From JALHMQ01 sp964616395 (GTDB taxonomy: Bacteria > Pseudomonadota > Gammaproteobacteria > Burkholderiales > Burkholderiaceae_F): a DNA stretch of 19,461 nt. Each line of letters opens with the position of its first letter. Position 1 is the first letter of the stretch. The stretch covers positions 1-19,461 of the forward strand of contig CAZTUT010000041.1 in the NCBI GenBank assembly GCA_964616395.1. Reading direction: 5' to 3'. Positions 15,165 to 19,461 of the stretch are shown here, one piece after another. The notes beneath the pieces were generated by a model. It was given only the letters and a program-made list of their open reading frames with translations. It did not search any database and had not been told where the DNA came from. The translations under genes and the position numbers were made by a program.

Positions 15165-16649
15165 CTACACCAGCACGATGTCGTACTGCTCCTGGTGGTA
15201 CACGCCCTCGACCTGCATGCTGATCGGCTTGCCGATGAAATCCGACAGCATGGTCAGCGACTGCGCTTCCTCTTCGAGGAACAGGTCGACCACCGGCTGC
15301 GCGGCGAGGATGCGGAACTCGCGCAACGAATCGATCGCATCGCCGAACTGGCGCGCTTCGCGCAGGATGTCGCGCAGGATCGCGTAGCAGACGGTGCGCG
15401 CGGTCTTCACCTCGCCGCGGCCGCCGCAGGTCGGGCAGGGCTCGCACAGGATGTGCGCCAGGCTCTCGCGGGTGCGCTTGCGGGTCATCTCCACCAGCCC
15501 GAGCTGGGTGAAGCCGCTGACCGTCATCCGCGTGCGGTCGCGCGCCAGCGCCTTGCGGAACTCGGTCAGCACCGCCTCCTGATGCTCGCTGTTCATCATG
15601 TCGATGAAGTCGACGATGATGATGCCGCCCAGGTTGCGCAGCCGCAGCTGGCGCGCGATCGACTGCGCCGCTTCCAGATTGGTCTTGAACACCGTGTCGT
15701 CGAAGCTGCGGGTGCCCACGAAGCCGCCGGTGTTCACGTCGATCGTGGTCATCGCCTCGGTCTGGTCGATGATCAGGTAGCCGCCGCTTTTCAGGTCGAC
15801 GCGGCGACCGAGGGCCTTCTCGATCTCGTCGTCGATCTGGTACAGGTCGAACAGCGGCCGCTCGCCCGAGTAATGGCTGAGCCGGGCGGTCACGCGCGGC
15901 ACGTACTGCATCGCGAAGGCCTGCAGGCCCACGAAGTTTTCGCGCGAGTCGATCTGCACCGAGGCGGTCTGCTCGGTCACGCTGTCGCGCAGCACCCGCT
16001 GCGCCAGCGACAGTTCCTGATACAGCGCCGAGGGTGCCGGCACCTGGCGCGACACGTCGCGGATCTGCGCCCAGCGCTTACGCAGGTACTCGACGTCGGT
16101 GGCCAGGTCTTCCGCGGTCGCGCCCTCGGCGCTGGTGCGAACGATGAAGCCGCCCGTCTCGCCGTCGGGCACCAGCCCGGCCAGCAGCTCGCGCAGCCGC
16201 AGCCGCTCGGGCTCGTCTTCGATCCGCTGCGATACGCCCACATGCGGCTCGTGCGGCAGGTAGACCAGCATGCGGCCCGCCAGCGAGATCTGGGTGGACA
16301 GGCGTGCGCCCTTGGTGCCGATCGGGTCCTTGACCACCTGCACCAGCAGCGGATCGCCCTCGCGCAGCAGCCGCTCGATCGGCGGTGCGGTCTTCGCGCC
16401 CTTGGCCTCGATCAGCGCCTGCCGGTGCTCCCAGATGTCGGCCACGTGCAGGAACGCGGCGCGCTCCAGCCCCACGTCGATGAACGCCGACTGCATGCCC
16501 GGCAGCACCCGCGCTACCTTGCCCAGGTAGATGTTGCCCACCATCCCACGCGACGTGGTGCGCTCGATCTGCAACTCCTGCACCACGCCGGCCAGCAGCG
16601 TGGCCACCCGCGTCTCCTGCGGCGTGATGTTGATCAGGATGTCTTCCAT
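15165..16649 (-). CDS. rng: Ribonuclease G
   Basis: 494 residues from ATG 16649 (MEDILINITPQETR), chosen because RNase G proteins begin this way; a longer frame from 16694 adds 15 unrelated residues. The S1 RNA-binding domain is at about 35-125 (GNIYLGKVARVLPGMQSAF). The catalytic aspartates are Asp304 (TTIDVNTGG) and Asp347 (IIVDFIDM), and the zinc-link is CPTC with Cys405 and Cys408, all almost exactly at the E. coli positions. The short C-terminus without a degradosome scaffold separates it from RNase E. It cleaves single-stranded AU-rich RNA, matures the 16S rRNA 5' end and takes part in mRNA decay. It lies 108 bp downstream of mutS on the same strand. No strong Shine-Dalgarno is seen. 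Confidence 0.95.
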   Translation of the reverse strand: MEDILINITPQETRVATLLAGVVQELQIERTTSRGMVGNIYLGKVARVLPGMQSAFIDVGLERAAFLHVADIWEHRQALIEAKGAKTAPPIERLLREGDPLLVQVVKDPIGTKGARLSTQISLAGRMLVYLPHEPHVGVSQRIEDEPERLRLRELLAGLVPDGETGGFIVRTSAEGATAEDLATDVEYLRKRWAQIRDVSRQVPAPSALYQELSLAQRVLRDSVTEQTASVQIDSRENFVGLQAFAMQYVPRVTARLSHYSGERPLFDLYQIDDEIEKALGRRVDLKSGGYLIIDQTEAMTTIDVNTGGFVGTRSFDDTVFKTNLEAAQSIARQLRLRNLGGIIIVDFIDMMNSEHQEAVLTEFRKALARDRTRMTVSGFTQLGLVEMTRKRTRESLAHILCEPCPTCGGRGEVKTARTVCYAILRDILREARQFGDAIDSLREFRILAAQPVVDLFLEEEAQSLTMLSDFIGKPISMQVEGVYHQEQYDIVLV

Positions 16650-16757
16650 GGCGCGCAGTTTACGCAGGCACCGGGCATTTCCGTCGTGCCGCAAGCCGGT
16701 TCGACATCGCGCGGTCGCGGGTCAGCCGCCAGCCGATGCCGACCGTGTCCGCCTTCG

Positions 16758-19334
16758 TCAGCGCTCGTCCGACAGCGCGCGCAGCTCGTACAGCAGCGCC
16801 AGCGCCTCGCGCGGCGACAGCGCATCGAGGTCGAGCTGCGCCAGCCGCTCGCGCAGCGGATCGGGCATTGCGGTCTCACTCTGGCTCGCGGAGGCTGCGG
16901 GCATCGGCTGCGCGAACAGATCCATCTGCGGCCGCGCGCCGGCGGCGCGCTCCTCGAGCTGCACCAGCAGCGCGCGCGCCCGCTTGACCACGCCGGGCGC
17001 CACGCCCGCGAGCTGAGCGACCGCCAACCCGTAGCTCTGACTGGCCGGGCCGTCGCGCACCTCGTGCAGGAACACCACCTTGCCGCGGCTCTCGGCCGCC
17101 GCCACGTGCACGTTGGCGACCTCGGGCAGCGCCTCGGCCAGCTGCGTCAGCTCGAAGTAGTGGGTGGCAAACAGCGTCATGCAGCGGTTGCGCTCGGCCA
17201 GTTCGCGGGCGATCGAGCCGGCCAGCGCCAGGCCGTCAAAGGTCGAGGTGCCGCGGCCGATCTCGTCCATCAGCACCAGGCTTTGCGCGGTCGCGCTGTT
17301 GAGGATGGCGGCGGCCTCGGTCATCTCGACCATGAACGTGGAGGCGCCGCGTGCCAGATCGTCGGCGGCGCCGATGCGGGTCAGGATCCGGTCCACCGGC
17401 CCCACGCGCGCGGCGCTGGCCGGCACGAAGCTGCCGCAACGTGCCAGCAGCACCACCAGCGCGACCGAGCGCATGAAGGTCGATTTGCCGCCCATGTTGG
17501 GGCCGGTGATCACCAGCAGTCGGCGCTCCGGTCCAAGCTGGCAGTCGTTGGGCACGTAGGTCTCGATTTCCCGCTCGACCACCGGGTGGCGCACGCCGCT
17601 CAGCGCGATGCCGGGCGCATCCACCAACTCCGGCGCGACCCAGCCGGCGCTGCGCGCATGCCGCGCCAGGGCGGCCAGCGCATCGAGCGCGGCAATACCG
17701 TCCGCGCAGTGAAGCAGCGGCGCGACCTGAGACGCCAGATCAGCCAACAGCGCGTCGTACAGCTCGCGCTCGCGGTTGCGGGCGCGCTCCTGCGCTGACA
17801 GCGCCTTGTCCTCGAAGCGTTTCAGCTCGGGCGTGATGAAGCGCTCGGCGTTCTTCAGCGTCTGGCGGCGCCGGTAGTCGTCGGGCACCTTGTCGAGCTG
17901 GCCCTGGGTGACCTCGATGTAGAAGCCGTGCACACGGTTGTATTCGACGCGCAGGTTGGCAATGCCGGTGCGCTCGCGCTCGCGCTTTTCAAGATCGAGC
18001 AGGAAAGCGCCGGCGTTGTCGCGCAGCGCGCGCAGCTCGTCGAGCTCGGCATCGAAGCCGGCGGCAATCACATCGCCATCACGCGGCGCGAATGCCGGCT
18101 CCGGTAGCAGCCGCTGCGCCAGCACCGGCAGCAGCGCCGGCGGCGGCTCGGCCTGCGCCGCCAGCGACTGCGCGTGCGGATCGGGCAGCGCGGCGGCAGT
18201 CGCGGCGGCGTTGGCCAGCCGCGGCAGCGCATCGCGCAGTGCGGCCAGTTCGCGCGGGCGCGCGCTCTTCAGCGCAATGCGGGCGGCAATGCGGTCGAGG
18301 TCGGGCACCTGGCGCAGCGCGTCGAGCAGCGCGGCCTCGGCCCCGGTCTCGATCAGAGCGGCAATCGCGCCGTGGCGCGCGCGCGGTTGCGCGGCGTCGC
18401 GCAGCGGGTGGTGCAGCCAGTGGCGCAGGCGCCGGCTGCCCATGCCGGTGGCGCAATGGTCGAGCAGCTTGAACAGCGTGGGGCCGTCTTCGTGGCGCAG
18501 CGGTTCGCTGATCTCCAGGTTGCGCCGGGTCACCGGATCGAGCACGACGAAGTCGGACTCGCTCTCGCGCCTGATCGTGGTGATGTGCGCGAGCTTCTCG
18601 GCCTGCGTTTGCTGCGCGTACGTCAGCAGCGCCGAGCAGGCGGCGAGCAGCTCCGGCGCCTCATCGATGCCGAAGGCAGCCAGCGTAGCCACGCCAAGCT
18701 GCTGGCGCAGCAGCTGCTCGCCGCGGGCGGTGTCGAAGTGCCAGTCGGGCACGGCCTGCAGCGCGGCGTCGACCGGCGGCAGCAGCGCGCGCTGGTCGTC
18801 GGCCAGCAGCAGTTCGCTGGGAGCGATACGCGCCAGCTCCGAGGCGAGCCGCGTGCGCGGGCAGCTCGTGACGCGCAGATCGCCGCTGGCCAGCACCAGC
18901 CAGGCGATACCGGCGAGCTGCCGCTTCGGGTCGACGAACACCGCGGCCAGCGCGGCGTCGGCCTTGCTGTTGAGCAGTCCGGTATCGGTCAGCGTGCCGG
19001 GCGTGACGATCCGCACCACCTTGCGCTCGACCGGCCCCTTGCTGGTGGCCGGATCGCCGATCTGCTCGCAGATCGCCACCGACTCGCCCAGCTTGACCAG
19101 CCGCGCCAGGTACTGCTCGACCGAGACCACCGGCACGCCGGCCATCGGAATCGGCGCACCGGCCGAGGTGCCGCGCCGGGTCAGCGTGATGTTGATCAGC
19201 CGCGATGCCTTCTCGGCATCGCCATAGAACAGCTCGTAGAAGTCCCCCATCCGGTAGAACAGCAGCACGTTCGGATGCTGCGCCTTGATGCGCAGGTACT
19301 GCTGCATCATCGGCGTGTGCTCGGCGGCAGCCAT
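16758..19334 (-). CDS. mutS: DNA mismatch repair protein MutS
   Basis: 858 residues from ATG 19334, close to the usual 850-880. The N-terminal mismatch-binding domain contains GDFYELF with Phe32 and Glu34, the Phe-x-Glu pair that stacks on the mispaired base. The connector, lever and clamp domains follow (clamp around 440-520, with YNRVHGFYIEV at 465-475). The ATPase has Walker A GPNMGGKS (611-618), the ST motif GASTFMVEM (663-671), Walker B LVLMDE (686-691) followed by GRGTSTFDG, and THYFEL with His725. The C-terminus has a short dimer/tetramer helix (about 825-856). It recognises mismatches and recruits MutL. All key residues are intact. The gene is upstream of rng and may be co-transcribed with it. 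Confidence 0.97.
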   Translation of the reverse strand: MAAAEHTPMMQQYLRIKAQHPNVLLFYRMGDFYELFYGDAEKASRLINITLTRRGTSAGAPIPMAGVPVVSVEQYLARLVKLGESVAICEQIGDPATSKGPVERKVVRIVTPGTLTDTGLLNSKADAALAAVFVDPKRQLAGIAWLVLASGDLRVTSCPRTRLASELARIAPSELLLADDQRALLPPVDAALQAVPDWHFDTARGEQLLRQQLGVATLAAFGIDEAPELLAACSALLTYAQQTQAEKLAHITTIRRESESDFVVLDPVTRRNLEISEPLRHEDGPTLFKLLDHCATGMGSRRLRHWLHHPLRDAAQPRARHGAIAALIETGAEAALLDALRQVPDLDRIAARIALKSARPRELAALRDALPRLANAAATAAALPDPHAQSLAAQAEPPPALLPVLAQRLLPEPAFAPRDGDVIAAGFDAELDELRALRDNAGAFLLDLEKRERERTGIANLRVEYNRVHGFYIEVTQGQLDKVPDDYRRRQTLKNAERFITPELKRFEDKALSAQERARNRERELYDALLADLASQVAPLLHCADGIAALDALAALARHARSAGWVAPELVDAPGIALSGVRHPVVEREIETYVPNDCQLGPERRLLVITGPNMGGKSTFMRSVALVVLLARCGSFVPASAARVGPVDRILTRIGAADDLARGASTFMVEMTEAAAILNSATAQSLVLMDEIGRGTSTFDGLALAGSIARELAERNRCMTLFATHYFELTQLAEALPEVANVHVAAAESRGKVVFLHEVRDGPASQSYGLAVAQLAGVAPGVVKRARALLVQLEERAAGARPQMDLFAQPMPAASASQSETAMPDPLRERLAQLDLDALSPREALALLYELRALSDER

Positions 19335-19369
19335 GGGTGCGGGTCTGCGAGCGGGTTGACGTGCGGGGT

Positions 19370-19405
19370 CGCTCGCCAGCGGCGCGATTGCGGAGCGGGC
19401 GAGCG
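19370..19405. repeat. Inverted repeat upstream of mutS
   Basis: CGCTCGCC (19370-19377) and GGCGAGCG (19398-19405) form a perfect 8-bp stem around a 20-base loop. It lies between the stop of the putative upstream gene and mutS. There is no T-run on the minus strand, so a terminator role is weakly supported. Confidence 0.4.
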
Positions 19406-19415
19406 GCCTTCGAAC

Positions 19416-19461
19416 TCAGGCCGAGGTGCGGGCGCCGCGTTGATGCACTTCCTGCACCAGC
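19416..19461 (-). CDS. 3' end of an unidentified gene (partial)
   Basis: On the minus strand the last bases read LVQEVHQRGARTSA followed by TGA (19418-19416). The residue mix looks like a normal protein end, and the 81-bp spacing to mutS is plausible for neighbouring genes on one strand. Fourteen codons are too few to name a family, and a chance frame is possible. Confidence 0.3.
   Translation of the reverse strand, partial: LVQEVHQRGARTSA

Noticed and set aside
15093..17798. A 901-codon plus-strand open frame antisense to rng and mutS
   Set aside because: It is His/Gln/Arg/Ala-rich, mirrors the codon bias of the two clear minus-strand genes and has no recognisable motif; such frames are expected in GC-rich DNA.
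1..19461. CRISPR arrays, tRNA or rRNA genes, insertion sequences
   Set aside because: I saw no regularly spaced repeats, no cloverleaf sequence, and no transposase or terminal inverted repeats; the accessory operon shows no visible insertion boundaries.

Overview
The window is GC-rich (roughly two-thirds G+C by eye) and carries mutS, rng (RNase G), msbA and lipopolysaccharide (LPS) glycosyltransferase genes of proteobacterial type. Codon use and the protein families suggest a betaproteobacterium, most likely Burkholderiales. This placement is inference; there is no rRNA or other taxonomic marker.

Left part (1-5208), cell-envelope genes. A truncated family-2 glycosyltransferase (minus strand) sits back to back with a family-25 glycosyltransferase. 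That gene is followed by an O-antigen ligase-like membrane protein whose middle is replaced by exactly 100 N, a conventional scaffold gap, so its true length is unknown. A heptosyltransferase-like GT9 gene converges on the ligase, and the lipid A flippase msbA diverges from GT9. msbA is followed, with the ribosome binding site overlapping its stop codon, by a small AhpD/carboxymuconolactone-decarboxylase-type protein with a CxxC redox motif. Together these genes would build the LPS core, attach O-antigen and flip lipid A-core across the inner membrane.

Middle part (5231-14729), the accessory region and the most interesting one. Four minus-strand genes form an apparent operon, listed here in transcription order. 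The first is a 1300-residue protein combining a degenerate CHAT-like N-terminus, a class III nucleotide cyclase domain, an AAA/STAND-type ATPase and TPR-like helical repeats. The second is a cytochrome P450-like protein with unusual haem-pocket motifs and an extra C-terminal domain. The third is a DyP-type haem peroxidase with its key catalytic residues intact. The fourth is a patatin-like phospholipase with membrane segments. The first three genes overlap by 4 bases each (ATGA, GTGA); the patatin follows after 138 bp with its own strong GGAGG site. My hypothesis is a signal-gated lipid-oxidation (bacterial oxylipin-like) pathway: patatin frees acyl chains, the peroxidase and P450 oxidise or rearrange them, and the large cyclase/ATPase senses or gates the process.

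Right part (15165-19461), housekeeping genes. rng and mutS are both on the minus strand with mutS upstream, and both are complete and canonical. The last 46 bases look like the 3' end of another minus-strand gene. The 435 bp between rng and the accessory operon holds no convincing gene; it contains a GC-rich 8-bp hairpin and presumably the operon promoter.
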